A stretch of 37,281 bases of DNA, taken from positions 1-37,281 of the forward strand of contig JABGPL010000036.1 of the NCBI GenBank assembly GCA_018644935.1. The letters are read 5' to 3'. A program made the translations under genes and the position numbers. Source of the DNA: Calditrichota bacterium. Its GTDB lineage: Bacteria; Electryoneota; AABM5-125-24; Hatepunaeales; Hatepunaeaceae. The notes beneath the pieces are model-generated. The model saw only the letters and a list, made by a program, of their open reading frames with translations, had not been told where the DNA came from and ran no database searches. Below are positions 14,423 to 23,270 of the stretch, piece after piece. Within the stretch, counting starts at the first letter, position 1. Each line of letters begins with the position of its first letter.

Positions 14423-17420
14423 CATAATCAAGAAGCAATTTTCTAAACCGGTTTCAAACCAAACCTCTCCCCCACTCTGGAGTTATTCGAGAGTTTCAGA
14501 GATTTCTCATATATGGCGTTTTGAACTAGTTGGCTCAGTTGTGCACCATATCAGCGAGTATTTCGTAAATCCTGATGAGATCTCACATTTACTTTTGATA
14601 GGGCCGCGCGGCAGCGCAAAAAATATCGTTATCAATGGCATTGTAAAGAAACTGAAAAGCAATGATGATACTCTGGTTATTCGTATTATTGAAAATGGCT
14701 CGGTTATCATATCTTATCCAGATTTTTGCAAGCAGATGATAGATTCCGTTATGAAAGAGTATCCCGATAAAGCTGGATTTTTAAGTAAAGATTTTCAAGA
14801 TATTCATGAGATCAAACAGGAACTGATTCCAGAAAAGGTCTTGGAGGCACTCTTAAGTTTTGCTGGAGGCAGAAAGGTAGCATTACTTATTGAGAATATT
14901 GATAACATTATTGAAACTTTGAAGAACTTTGCAGATAAATACAGGTGGAATTTTTGTGAATTGATTAATGATAAAAGAATTTTTATATGTGCCACGGCAT
15001 CAACCGATATCCCGGAAATTGAAGATGATGGGCAGTGGTCAAACAAATTCTTTAATATTGAATATCTTAAACCATTGAGTTTCGGACACTCTTTTGAACT
15101 TCTATTTAACAATGCCAGAGAGGGTAATAACTGGCAGTTAACCGGCAACCTTAACACTCCCGAATATTTCGGACGAGTAAGAGCAATGCATGAGTTCACA
15201 CAGGGTAATCACTGGCTATTGCAGATGTTATATAAGTGTTTGAAGAATAATTCTTCGAATTCAATGGAGAGTATTTTCCTTGATTTCGTAACTCGATTGC
15301 AGCCATATTATGCCGATCAAATGCAGCAACTTCCTAAACTACAAAAGAAAATCGTTTTGTATCATTGTCTGGTGAAAATTCTAAATTCTGTGAATGATAT
15401 TGCTCGCGATTGTCTAACCACCCCCAGCAGTCTGTCGAAACAATTGAATGAGTTAGATAAAAAAAAGGGAATAGTAACACGCAATAGAATTGGCAGGAGT
15501 TCATATTACGAGATTCGAGACATACTATTCCGGATTTGCTATCAGACAGATTTGGAAAAAGAAAAAAACAATCTGATGTCCTTCCTGAATTTCCTCTGTA
15601 ATTTTTTCACAGGAAAAATAATGATACCGAAGTTCGATGATTTTTATAGATGTTTGAAACAATCACCCGCGAACTCAAAATCTCAACCAACCAGAAGCAC
15701 TCTCAAACATTCGGGAAACTCGCAATCCCAAATTCTCAGAACCACTGAGTTATATTTTTTCCAAAAGATTGATAGTTCTTTATCATCAAGTTGGTCAGGA
15801 GATTTCTTTAAGGAATGGGACAACCCAGAAGATCGAAAGAGTATTATCAAGATAATTAGAACATTACCATTTCCTGAAGACAAAGATGCCAATGTTCGCT
15901 TAGCAAATTTTTTTATTGGTGAAGGCAATTTTGAAGAGGCACAGTCAAAAGTAACAGATGCTGAGGTGACGTTGGGTAAAACTCTTTCTATTCAAATGCT
16001 TCAAACTGAAATTCAGCTTTTTAGAGGTTACTTTAATAAGGCAATTGCACCCAATAGCACAGCCTTAAAGGAATATCCCAATGATGTTCGAGTAATTGCG
16101 AGTAGTGGACTTATAAAAATAATGGTTGGAAATAAAGCCGGAGCTACTGAAGAGATTGAAAAGTTAAAAGAGTTAGCAGATGACGATCCTGTAATTTGTG
16201 CAATCATCGGTTATTTTTTCAGTGCAAATGATATGTACGAAAGGGCACAAGAGTATTTTGAAAAATCAATTGAGTTGGATGATTCTGATTTGTTTATTTT
16301 TGAGATGTTAGGAAGAGCTCTTTGCGGACTAAATAGATTCTCAGAAGGAATATCAAAGTTTCAAACCATATTGGAAAAAGAACCAGATAATTGGAAAGTT
16401 AAGCTGTTGGTAGGAATAGCATATTATTATGCGGGAGAGGAAACAAATGCTGAAGAAGTGTTATCCCATGTGCGTGATAACGATCCCGAAAATGAAGTAG
16501 TCGCAAGATTTCTATCTTTGATTTCATATTATAAAAACGATATGCCTGCAGCACTTAAGCATTTTGAACTAGTACCGGATGATAAGAGAAAACTGGGACT
16601 CAACTCGGGAATTCAGGGACAAATAAAATTTGATCGCGAAAGTGACGAAGAAGCAATTGAGTTGTTTAGAAAAGCTCTTGAAATTGATAAGGATATAATC
16701 AGACAAACGATAAATCAGATCGCTGAGTATATTGAAAATGGTAACTACGAAACAGATGAACGCTATTACAAGGTATTGACGGAAGCAAAATATAACAGAA
16801 ACGTTTTACTTTTCTTCCGTGGATTTGAATACCTACAGAAGAAAAAATTTGCTAAGTCAAATAAGATCTTTGAGGATTTGTTGACAAATGATTCCGAGAA
16901 TCAGACTGCAATGATGTACCAAATTGTTTCATTACTCGGAAATGAAAGATGTGAATCTGCAGACGCAATGTTAAAAAAACTGGATTTAACAACTGCGGAA
17001 ATTTCAGAATCTGTTATAACTGATTTCATGAGAAGAACCTTTAGCACTCTCTTCGTAACTACCGCACCGGGATCGTATTATATCTTTATACTTAATTTTA
17101 TAGAGTTTATAGAGAATCAAAACCTCATATTAGTGTTTGAAAGAGCAATAGCTCAAGTTCTAATGGACACGTTAAAGGATCACTCCAATATTTCTGAAGA
17201 CCGACTTAGAGAAATGGAGAACGTGTTGCAGATGTGCATGAGGAAATGTAAAGAAGTAAATTTATCAGTCACGATACGATTCCTCCGCGTAGCAATAGAC
17301 AAGTTTAAAAAAAATGCAAAACTAGCTCTTTTACGGATTCCACTCGAGGAAAGGAGATTTTTCTGTCGAGAGCTTGAAATTGATCAAGCAGTCGAAGAAA
17401 AATATCAACTTATGGTGTAA
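14403..17420 (+). CDS. STAND-like NTPase with winged helix and TPR repeats
   Basis: Protein of up to 1005 aa. The NTPase part has a P-loop-like LLLIGPRGSAKN (GPRGSAKN at 67-74), a Walker-B-like VALLIENIDN (about 159-168) and a sensor-like IFICATAST (about 193-201). This order resembles ORC/archaeal-ATPase/STAND NTPases. Residues about 315-385 form a winged helix (DCLTTPSSLSKQLNELDKKK). From about 500 to 900 come TPR-type helical repeats (for example YERAQEYFEKSIELD and AIELFRKALEIDKD). The NTPase-wHTH-TPR order is common in signal-transduction and antiviral STAND proteins, but no effector domain is visible. The available starts are TTG 14403 and GTG 14406, both inside the upstream ORF and without a good ribosome binding site, which argues for coupling or fusion with it. 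The DNA is visibly richer in A and T than its neighbours. Function unknown. Confidence 0.8.
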   Translation: MVLKKTDIIKKQFSKPVSNQTSPPLWSYSRVSEISHIWRFELVGSVVHHISEYFVNPDEISHLLLIGPRGSAKNIVINGIVKKLKSNDDTLVIRIIENGSVIISYPDFCKQMIDSVMKEYPDKAGFLSKDFQDIHEIKQELIPEKVLEALLSFAGGRKVALLIENIDNIIETLKNFADKYRWNFCELINDKRIFICATASTDIPEIEDDGQWSNKFFNIEYLKPLSFGHSFELLFNNAREGNNWQLTGNLNTPEYFGRVRAMHEFTQGNHWLLQMLYKCLKNNSSNSMESIFLDFVTRLQPYYADQMQQLPKLQKKIVLYHCLVKILNSVNDIARDCLTTPSSLSKQLNELDKKKGIVTRNRIGRSSYYEIRDILFRICYQTDLEKEKNNLMSFLNFLCNFFTGKIMIPKFDDFYRCLKQSPANSKSQPTRSTLKHSGNSQSQILRTTELYFFQKIDSSLSSSWSGDFFKEWDNPEDRKSIIKIIRTLPFPEDKDANVRLANFFIGEGNFEEAQSKVTDAEVTLGKTLSIQMLQTEIQLFRGYFNKAIAPNSTALKEYPNDVRVIASSGLIKIMVGNKAGATEEIEKLKELADDDPVICAIIGYFFSANDMYERAQEYFEKSIELDDSDLFIFEMLGRALCGLNRFSEGISKFQTILEKEPDNWKVKLLVGIAYYYAGEETNAEEVLSHVRDNDPENEVVARFLSLISYYKNDMPAALKHFELVPDDKRKLGLNSGIQGQIKFDRESDEEAIELFRKALEIDKDIIRQTINQIAEYIENGNYETDERYYKVLTEAKYNRNVLLFFRGFEYLQKKKFAKSNKIFEDLLTNDSENQTAMMYQIVSLLGNERCESADAMLKKLDLTTAEISESVITDFMRRTFSTLFVTTAPGSYYIFILNFIEFIENQNLILVFERAIAQVLMDTLKDHSNISEDRLREMENVLQMCMRKCKEVNLSVTIRFLRVAIDKFKKNAKLALLRIPLEERRFFCRELEIDQAVEEKYQLMV

Positions 17421-17471
17421 CTAGAATTCTCCTTTCGGTGTATTTTTCTGTTTAATGAGGTTCGGGGGAGA

Positions 17472-17642
17472 TTATTCTGATCTACCGAAAAAATAGAACT
17501 CATACACAATTTCTGAATTCACTGACCCGATCGGCATATTATCCGCGTCGAAGAATTGCCATGCCGAGCTGCTTTCGTCGATGTTTTGGATCGTATCCGC
17601 GAATCCATTGGCTACAGCACCTAATGTTATCCAAATTTTCAA
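17472..17642 (-). CDS. 56-aa protein-like ORF, possibly a remnant
   Basis: TTG start (17642) preceded on the - strand by GGGAAG at short spacing. The product begins MKIWITLGAVANGFADTIQN and continues SAWQFFDADNMPIGSV to a TAA at 17474. Composition and local GC are protein-like and differ from the surrounding AT-rich DNA. It lies directly beyond the terminator of the FG-GAP gene. I recognise no family. It may be the tail of a lost secreted protein. Confidence 0.3.
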   Translation of the reverse strand: MKIWITLGAVANGFADTIQNIDESSSAWQFFDADNMPIGSVNSEIVYEFYFFGRSE

Positions 17643-17653
17643 GACTTCCCGCT

Positions 17654-17694
17654 AAAAAAAACAAGTCCCGATTTTCATAAAATCAGGACTTGTT
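17654..17694 (-). terminator. Intrinsic terminator of the FG-GAP gene
   Basis: A 16-bp stem with one C-A mismatch (17660-17675 with 17679-17694) and a 3-nt loop. The A7 run at 17654-17660 becomes the U tract on the - strand. Confidence 0.88.
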
Positions 17695-17722
17695 ATTAAA
17701 CTGTAATACTGGAAATATTCCC

Positions 17723-20700
17723 TTATTTCATCAACAATACTTTCTGTGTTGTAGTTGAATTTCCAGTTTCAAGATTTAACAAATACACGCCGTTGGGCAT
17801 ACTTTGAGCATTCCATGTCAGGTCATGCGAACCTGCTTCAACCGAACTGTTGAGCAGTGTGCTTACAAGTTTGCCGTTCAGGTCGATTATGTTTAGCGTA
17901 ACATCTGAGGCGTTTTGCAAATTCAATTTTATGTTTAAGGTCGGGTTAAACGGATTTGGATAAGCGCTGAGCAGTTCAAGAGTGTTCGGCAAACTATTTC
18001 CGCTTTCAACATCCAGAGAGGCAAGGGCTCTGATTGTAATCTCAGTCACATCTTCATTATAGAAAGTATATGAATCAACTGCTCGTGGGTCTATTGATTG
18101 TTCTGAAGAAGGATTGCAAACTTCAAACTCATATCCTGCCGGTGTGGTATTGAAAATTTCATCCCAGGTTAATGTTACATCTCCCGGACGAATTGTTGAG
18201 ATTTGCATTGTCCAACTATCTTCCTCCTCCACCATCTGTTCGCGGATATCTCGACAGAAGTTTTGGGATAGATCAGGTAGCCAATCCTCTTCATGGAAGT
18301 AGGTGTTGACGACCTGGCAGATGTTTCCATTTGGAGGCTCAGGATAATCATAAACCGGATCGAAACCATCAGTCGCGTTCACGTTTGCACCAATTGTAGT
18401 CAAACGATCGCTCTTGCCATCCATTGTTGCTGTAATTGTCAACTCCCACGCATCAAACGTTCCCGGTACATCATCGGATGCAGTTGGAACAGGTCCTGGA
18501 GGTGCCGGGAAAAGGTTCAAGTCCATCGTATCAAGGGCGACGAAGTAATAACTTTCCCAGACATCAAGAGTGTTCGCAATCAGATATGCACTATCTACGG
18601 CACTCCAGGAATAAAAGATTGGCACGCAAAGATAAGCGTCGGCTGCAGTGGCAATCGAATAAGGATTCCCCTCATGAGTTACAGTTTGATTCGCCACAGT
18701 TAATGGTTGACCAAACGGTACACCAATAAGATTCCATCCAAAATCCAGTTCCCAATCAACCTGTTCGGTTCCAGCGCTGCAATCGAAGGACATTTCAAGC
18801 TCATCCTGGAACATTGTCAACATATATCCATTACCTACAAAAAGCTCTTCAGGACGATAATAACTCGTTGACATATCAAAGGCGAATAAATCCCAGGGCA
18901 TATCGTCAATAATCCCAGCTTCAATTAGAGCAGCAACGCTGTTGTCATTTGGCAAGTAAGGCAGACTGAAGAAAGTCCAGCCGCGCAGGAATGTATAGGA
19001 TGCGGAAACCGGTGTCAATATAAACCAATCATCAGAGATGTCATAACCTTCAATATCATACTCATCAGTTGACCTGACACGCACGACTGTGTACAGGCTG
19101 TACAAATCCGGAATTGTCCAGACAATTTCAAAATCTTCGTTTTGAGTTGCTCCAATATAGTTCCATGTGTCACCACCGTCGGTTGAGTATTCAATAACGT
19201 TACCAGTGATATCCGGATCAGTTGAAACACCCCATTCAATTGTAACTTCATCACCAGTATTGTAGTGCCCACCACCATTTAGAGTGGTTAATGTTACATC
19301 AGGAATCGGAATAATTGTAAAAACGGCATCAGATTCATCAGTTGCTTCATCTTCAGCAGTTTCAACAGTTACTTTTATAAGACCTTCTAATGTGAATACA
19401 CCAGGAACATTCCAAACAATATCGAAATCATCATCCTCAGTTGTTCCAATTGGGGTCCAATTAGCTCCATTATCCGTTGAGTATTCAATTATACTCTGGA
19501 CTATGTTTTCTGCTGGTTCTGCCGCCCATTCAATTGTAACCTGATTGCCTTCAATCAGTTCTTCACCACCATTGGGAATTTCCAGAGTTACAGTTACAGG
19601 TTCAGCAAGATGATAAATATATACTTTACCACCATCGATCTCTCCGTGATCAGCATTTTTCGCACCTACTATCATCCATTCATCTGAAAGATTTATTGAA
19701 TAACCATTCCAATCATGTTCAGAAGCATCACTTGCTACAAGTTTTTCTGTTTCTTGCCACATGTCGTTAGTATTAGTATACAAGTAGGCAGCACCTGCAT
19801 TGCTAATTCCATCTGGGGAATTGCGGATATCCCCTCCGGCAATCCGGTTTCCATTTAAAGCAACACTGTAACCAAAGTTTCCCCAGGAACCTTCAATATC
19901 TCCCGGAATTAAGGTGTCGCCGGCAACCCAGGAATCATTGTCACGTTCAAAAGTGAAAACTGCACCGCTAATGATGAATTGTCTACTCGCAGGGATTGCA
20001 ATTCTATCACCATCAATCCCGATAGATTCACCCATTCCCATCATATCACCATCACCCATAAATAACTCTTGAACTTCCGCCCAATCTTGACCATCTTTCT
20101 CAAAAACGATTACTTTGGCCTCTGAATCACCTCCCATATCATCACCGGGGGCGCAGGAAATAATGGTGTTTCCACTAATTTTTACAGAGTATCCCAGATA
20201 CTCATGTTCCTCAGGGTCATCATTAAAAAGTATCGCTTCTTCTACCCAATCCTGTCCATTGAAATGAAAGACATAAACTGCACCTGCACGGTTAGCTTCT
20301 TCTAAATTATACTGCATGCACCCTGCTACAATATAATCGCCCTCAATATCCACAGAATATCCAAATTGATGCCCCCATCGGACGTCACCCGCAATTAACT
20401 TTTCAATTTGATTCCAGTCATCACCATCCCTTTGAAACAGGTAGGCTGCACCGGCGTTTGCTGAATCACCAATATCAGCAAACCTGGTACTAACAACCAC
20501 CAAATCACCGGAAATTGCTACACTGTTTCCAAAACTAATGTATTCCTCATGATCATCAGGAATTATTTTGGCCTGTTGAGTCCAACTATTACCATCCCAG
20601 TGGAAAATGTAGGCTGAACCTGCATTTTCTAATCCGCCCGGATCTTCGGTCATCGCGCCAATAACAGCATAATCACCGTCAATATCAACGGCATAACCAA

Positions 20701-20809
20701 ATTGATCGTGATCCGCTAAATCATCAGACATTAAAATAAATTCATCAAATGAATATCCCTGAGATATTACTGTCAAAAAAAGTACAAGACAAAATAGAAA
20801 TGATTTCAA
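17723..20809 (-). CDS. Secreted FG-GAP repeat protein with type IX-like sorting domain
   Basis: Protein of 1028 aa. TTG start at 20809, with GGAG upstream on the - strand. The signal peptide spans about 1-20 (SFLFCLVLFLTVISQGYS). Residues about 25-405 form seven FG-GAP/integrin-alpha-type repeats (HDQFGYAVDIDGDYAVIGA, FGNSVAISGDLVVVSTR, FGYSVALNGNRIAGG), expected to make a seven-bladed propeller. Two immunoglobulin-like units with the phrases YSTDNGANWTPIG and YSTDGGDTWNYIG lie at about 410-600. A GW...GY module (YTFLRGWTFFSLPYLPND, FGWNLIGVP) follows at about 603-730. The last 85 residues (LLSAYPNPFNPTLNI ... VLLMK) are a sorting domain. The protein is predicted to reach the cell surface or medium. 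A CRP/FNR-like box lies about 80-95 bp upstream of the start. A decayed paralogue lies at 13497-13920. Confidence 0.9.
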   Translation of the reverse strand: MKSFLFCLVLFLTVISQGYSFDEFILMSDDLADHDQFGYAVDIDGDYAVIGAMTEDPGGLENAGSAYIFHWDGNSWTQQAKIIPDDHEEYISFGNSVAISGDLVVVSTRFADIGDSANAGAAYLFQRDGDDWNQIEKLIAGDVRWGHQFGYSVDIEGDYIVAGCMQYNLEEANRAGAVYVFHFNGQDWVEEAILFNDDPEEHEYLGYSVKISGNTIISCAPGDDMGGDSEAKVIVFEKDGQDWAEVQELFMGDGDMMGMGESIGIDGDRIAIPASRQFIISGAVFTFERDNDSWVAGDTLIPGDIEGSWGNFGYSVALNGNRIAGGDIRNSPDGISNAGAAYLYTNTNDMWQETEKLVASDASEHDWNGYSINLSDEWMIVGAKNADHGEIDGGKVYIYHLAEPVTVTLEIPNGGEELIEGNQVTIEWAAEPAENIVQSIIEYSTDNGANWTPIGTTEDDDFDIVWNVPGVFTLEGLIKVTVETAEDEATDESDAVFTIIPIPDVTLTTLNGGGHYNTGDEVTIEWGVSTDPDITGNVIEYSTDGGDTWNYIGATQNEDFEIVWTIPDLYSLYTVVRVRSTDEYDIEGYDISDDWFILTPVSASYTFLRGWTFFSLPYLPNDNSVAALIEAGIIDDMPWDLFAFDMSTSYYRPEELFVGNGYMLTMFQDELEMSFDCSAGTEQVDWELDFGWNLIGVPFGQPLTVANQTVTHEGNPYSIATAADAYLCVPIFYSWSAVDSAYLIANTLDVWESYYFVALDTMDLNLFPAPPGPVPTASDDVPGTFDAWELTITATMDGKSDRLTTIGANVNATDGFDPVYDYPEPPNGNICQVVNTYFHEEDWLPDLSQNFCRDIREQMVEEEDSWTMQISTIRPGDVTLTWDEIFNTTPAGYEFEVCNPSSEQSIDPRAVDSYTFYNEDVTEITIRALASLDVESGNSLPNTLELLSAYPNPFNPTLNIKLNLQNASDVTLNIIDLNGKLVSTLLNSSVEAGSHDLTWNAQSMPNGVYLLNLETGNSTTTQKVLLMK

Positions 20810-20888
20810 TTTATCCGCTCCGCAAAAAAATTCTGAAATTGAAACTAAGGTTTGATCTATAAGATAGCATTTTACCGTAAGTTACCCA

Positions 20889-20904
20889 AGTGATAAATAT
20901 CACA
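20889..20904. promoter_or_regulatory. CRP/FNR-family box upstream of the FG-GAP gene
   Basis: AGTGA-TAAATA-TCACA matches the CRP consensus TGTGA-N6-TCACA except at the first base. It also reads as GTGAT-N4-ATCAC, close to FNR-type sites. It is 80 bp upstream of the TTG start at 20809. Confidence 0.45.
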
Positions 20905-21034
20905 ATAGTAAAGAAATGTGTAAAATAACTCAATAGATGCGCGAAAATGCTCATCTGGCTTTTCTGTTTATGTGGGAATGAGGTGAATAAGTTATTCCAA
21001 ACCGGCAATTATCCACAATACCCACACTATCTGA

Positions 21035-21157
21035 CCAAGCGGAGTATTCTTTGGATCGAACCTTTTCGGTTGGGAGCTTACCATTGTTGTTGCATTGAAC
21101 GGTGTCCCCTATTTCAAATGTGCAGCTTGGGATCTTGCTTCCAGGGATTATGCGTAA
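21035..21157 (+). other. Orphan protein-like reading frame without a start
   Basis: The frame opens after TGA at 21032-21034 and reads SGVFFGSNLFGWELTIVVAL, then NGVPYFKCAAWDLASRDYA, then a stop. It looks like the C-terminus of a real protein but has no start codon and no recognisable family. It is probably coding debris next to repeat copy C. The rest of 20810-21183 holds the CRP-like box and nothing else I can name. Confidence 0.3.
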
Positions 21158-21183
21158 TAGCTACCTGTCTCTGATATAAAGGA

Positions 21184-21316
21184 TGAGTATTTATAAGTAA
21201 CTGTGATTGAAGGAATCCGTCATACGAAGGATGATAGGGCTGGAATGGTCAACGTACTTTTAACTGAAAGACTTCACAATTGAAGCAGTTAGACCGCACT
21301 CGCGGGAATGAGAAGC
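21184..21316 (+). repeat. Dispersed intergenic repeat, copy C
   Basis: Reads GAGTATTTATAAGTAACTGT, then GAATCCGTCATACGAAGGAT, GGGCTGGAATGGTCAAC and ATTGAAGCAGTTAGACC. It aligns with copies A and B. Its end, CGCACTCGCGGGAATGAG, has a CGCGGGAATGA tail like those seen in other intergenic repeat families. Confidence 0.65.
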
Positions 21317-21329
21317 TAACTATAAAAAC

Positions 21330-22130
21330 CTAATACTCACCTACAATTCCCTGAGCTTCTTTCATGATTTTAACTCCAGCGCTTGCACCAATTCTCGTTG
21401 CACCCGATGAAACCATCTTTTTTAAATCTTCTAAAGTCTTTATTCCACCTGCTGCTTTAACGCCCATACCGTATGATTTTACCACACTGCTCATCAAGGC
21501 AACATCACTTTCAGTTGCCCCACCTGATGCAAATCCGGTTGAAGTTTTCACATAATTGGCTTGAGCACGTTTGCTAAGTTCACAGGCTCTGATCTTCTCT
21601 TCATCGGTCAAAAGTGCAGCCTCAATAATAACTTTGCTGAGTGTTCCACCCTCCTCGCAAGCTTCTACCACCTTGCGGATATCCTCAAAAACGAGTTCGT
21701 CATGTCCGCTCTTCAGAGCGCCGATATTGATAACCATATCTATTTCCTGAGCTCCCTGTCGAATTGCCTGACGAGCTTCAAAACTTTTAACTTCTGACAT
21801 GTGTGCACCGAGTGGAAAACCAACAACCGTACAAACTCGCACATTGGTTCCAGCAAGTTCTTCTTGTGCCAGAGATACAAATGTTGGATTCACACATACC
21901 GAAGCGAACCCAAAATCGCGAGCTTCAGCGCAGAATTTGATGATGTCGTTTTCGGTTGCGTCAGGGTTGAGAAGGGTATGGTCGATTAGTTCAGCAATAT
22001 CCTTCGGGAAATTGTCAGATTTAGATTTGATAGGCGTATGTTCTCCTACAGAATGATCATGGTGATTAATGATCACATGGTTGCATGCATCTTGCTTATT
22101 TGGAAGGGTTTCGTTGACGGTTAAAAACAT
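21330..22130 (-). CDS. deoC: Deoxyribose-phosphate aldolase
   Basis: Protein of 266 aa. DeoC cleaves 2-deoxyribose 5-phosphate to glyceraldehyde 3-phosphate and acetaldehyde in deoxynucleoside breakdown. The family residues are all present: Asp131 in [11 protein letters not shown], the Schiff-base Lys195 in [14 protein letters not shown], and Lys225 in [10 protein letters not shown]. The aldolase domain starts near residue 42 ([18 protein letters not shown]). It is preceded by about 40 extra residues rich in His ([16 protein letters not shown]), not part of the barrel. The gene follows the regulator gene by only 10 nt on the same strand, so the two form a deo operon that is probably controlled by that regulator. 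No ribosome binding site of note precedes ATG 22130, which suggests coupling. Confidence 0.96.
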   Translation of the reverse strand: MFLTVNETLPNKQDACNHVIINHHDHSVGEHTPIKSKSDNFPKDIAELIDHTLLNPDATENDIIKFCAEARDFGFASVCVNPTFVSLAQEELAGTNVRVCTVVGFPLGAHMSEVKSFEARQAIRQGAQEIDMVINIGALKSGHDELVFEDIRKVVEACEEGGTLSKVIIEAALLTDEEKIRACELSKRAQANYVKTSTGFASGGATESDVALMSSVVKSYGMGVKAAGGIKTLEDLKKMVSSGATRIGASAGVKIMKEAQGIVGEY

Positions 22131-22140
22131 GTTCTTGTAA

Positions 22141-23100
22141 TCAGGAAAAATCTGTATTTTCTAAAAGCTTTGATGCGACCCACTCATCAGTGATTAGTAC
22201 GTTAAAGTACTTACCACGCAGACCCGCCCTAATTGCATTAAATTTAACTCTACCACCCGCAACGGCAATCGCATATTTTTTCTTTTTTAACTCATTCAAG
22301 CCGATGCCAATTGTTCGGGCATTGAGTTTAGAGTTGCAGATGTTCCCGTTTTCGTCGATTATGCGGGAGCAAACATCACCCACAGCTCTATCATTCAAAA
22401 GTTCTTCAACTTCCTCTTTATCAAAATAGTCAGCTTTGACCAGAACCGAATTGAAGCTGAAAGCACCAATGGTATACATCGCAATTTGAGCTTCCTTTGC
22501 GAGGTTTAGTGTTTTTGAGATGTTTTTATCTGACATAATTGCTTTTCGAACGCGAACTTGATCGACGATTGCTGGAAGTGGTAACAAGAATGGTATAGCC
22601 TGATAATTTCTTCCTATTTTCAGAGCAATTTCACTAGCGTGAGTATCATACTCAGCTTTTGAGATTCCACCGTTCATTTGCACAACAGTCATATTGCGAA
22701 TTGTTCTGTGCTGAAGATGTTTAACAACCTCCTGCATTGTCGATCCCCAGGAAACTCCAACGGTGAGACCATCCTCAAGAAGTTCGTCAAGATACCTGGC
22801 TGCAACAAATCCTAATCTCTGTTTAATGACTAAATCAGTAGCATCTTCATTTGGAACGAGAATGACTTTTTTGAGACCGTAAATATTCTGGAGAGCTTTT
22901 TCCTGATGTGAACCCCGTTGCTCTGGATCGAATATCTTTATACGAATAATGCCCATTTCACGGGCCTTTTGTAGCATCCTGGAAACGCTGGGTCTGGAAA
23001 TGCCCAGTTTTTTCGCAATGTCTTGCTGGCTGAAGTCATGCTCGTAGTATAATCTTGCCACATCTACGAGTGATGAGGTTTTTTCTGATGTTTTCAGCAT
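22141..23100 (-). CDS. deoR: SorC/DeoR-type sugar-phosphate-responsive transcriptional regulator
   Basis: Protein of 319 aa. An N-terminal helix-turn-helix (about 12-52; [20 protein letters not shown]) is followed by a SorC-type sugar-binding domain (about 60-315). The latter has the phrases [36 protein letters not shown] and a C-terminal VLITDEW, which match the Bacillus DeoR/SorC family rather than the E. coli DeoR family. In B. subtilis the homologue represses the deo operon and is released by deoxyribose 5-phosphate, the substrate of DeoC. Placement directly before deoC supports the same role here. It is transcribed divergently from a TonB-dependent receptor with a 170-bp shared region that contains a candidate operator. 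Confidence 0.88.
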   Translation of the reverse strand: MLKTSEKTSSLVDVARLYYEHDFSQQDIAKKLGISRPSVSRMLQKAREMGIIRIKIFDPEQRGSHQEKALQNIYGLKKVILVPNEDATDLVIKQRLGFVAARYLDELLEDGLTVGVSWGSTMQEVVKHLQHRTIRNMTVVQMNGGISKAEYDTHASEIALKIGRNYQAIPFLLPLPAIVDQVRVRKAIMSDKNISKTLNLAKEAQIAMYTIGAFSFNSVLVKADYFDKEEVEELLNDRAVGDVCSRIIDENGNICNSKLNARTIGIGLNELKKKKYAIAVAGGRVKFNAIRAGLRGKYFNVLITDEWVASKLLENTDFS

Positions 23101-23194
23101 AATGTGTACAAATGTCCATTATTACATAACATATGTGCAAAGTAAGCATTAATTGTTTCTCAGTCAAGAAAAAATGTAAAAATTATCTTTTTAA

Positions 23195-23208
23195 TGAAAC
23201 AATGTTCA
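23195..23208. promoter_or_regulatory. Candidate regulator operator in the deoR / TonB receptor interval
   Basis: TGAA-N6-TTCA (AATGAAACAATGTTCACA around it) resembles the TTGAA-N6-TTCAA arrangement of the B. subtilis DeoR operator. It lies about 95 bp upstream of the regulator start and 63 bp upstream of the receptor start, so it could control either. TTGTTTC (23153-23159) and GAAACAA (23196-23202) also pair. Confidence 0.35.
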
Positions 23209-23270
23209 CAGTAGATAAAAAAAAGTTGTTATCTTATATGTGAAAAATCAATATTAACAAAGATTAGCGG

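Noticed and set aside
20811-21174. Short open frames on both strands upstream of the FG-GAP gene
   Set aside because: They overlap the CRP-like box and the promoter region, and have no ribosome binding site.
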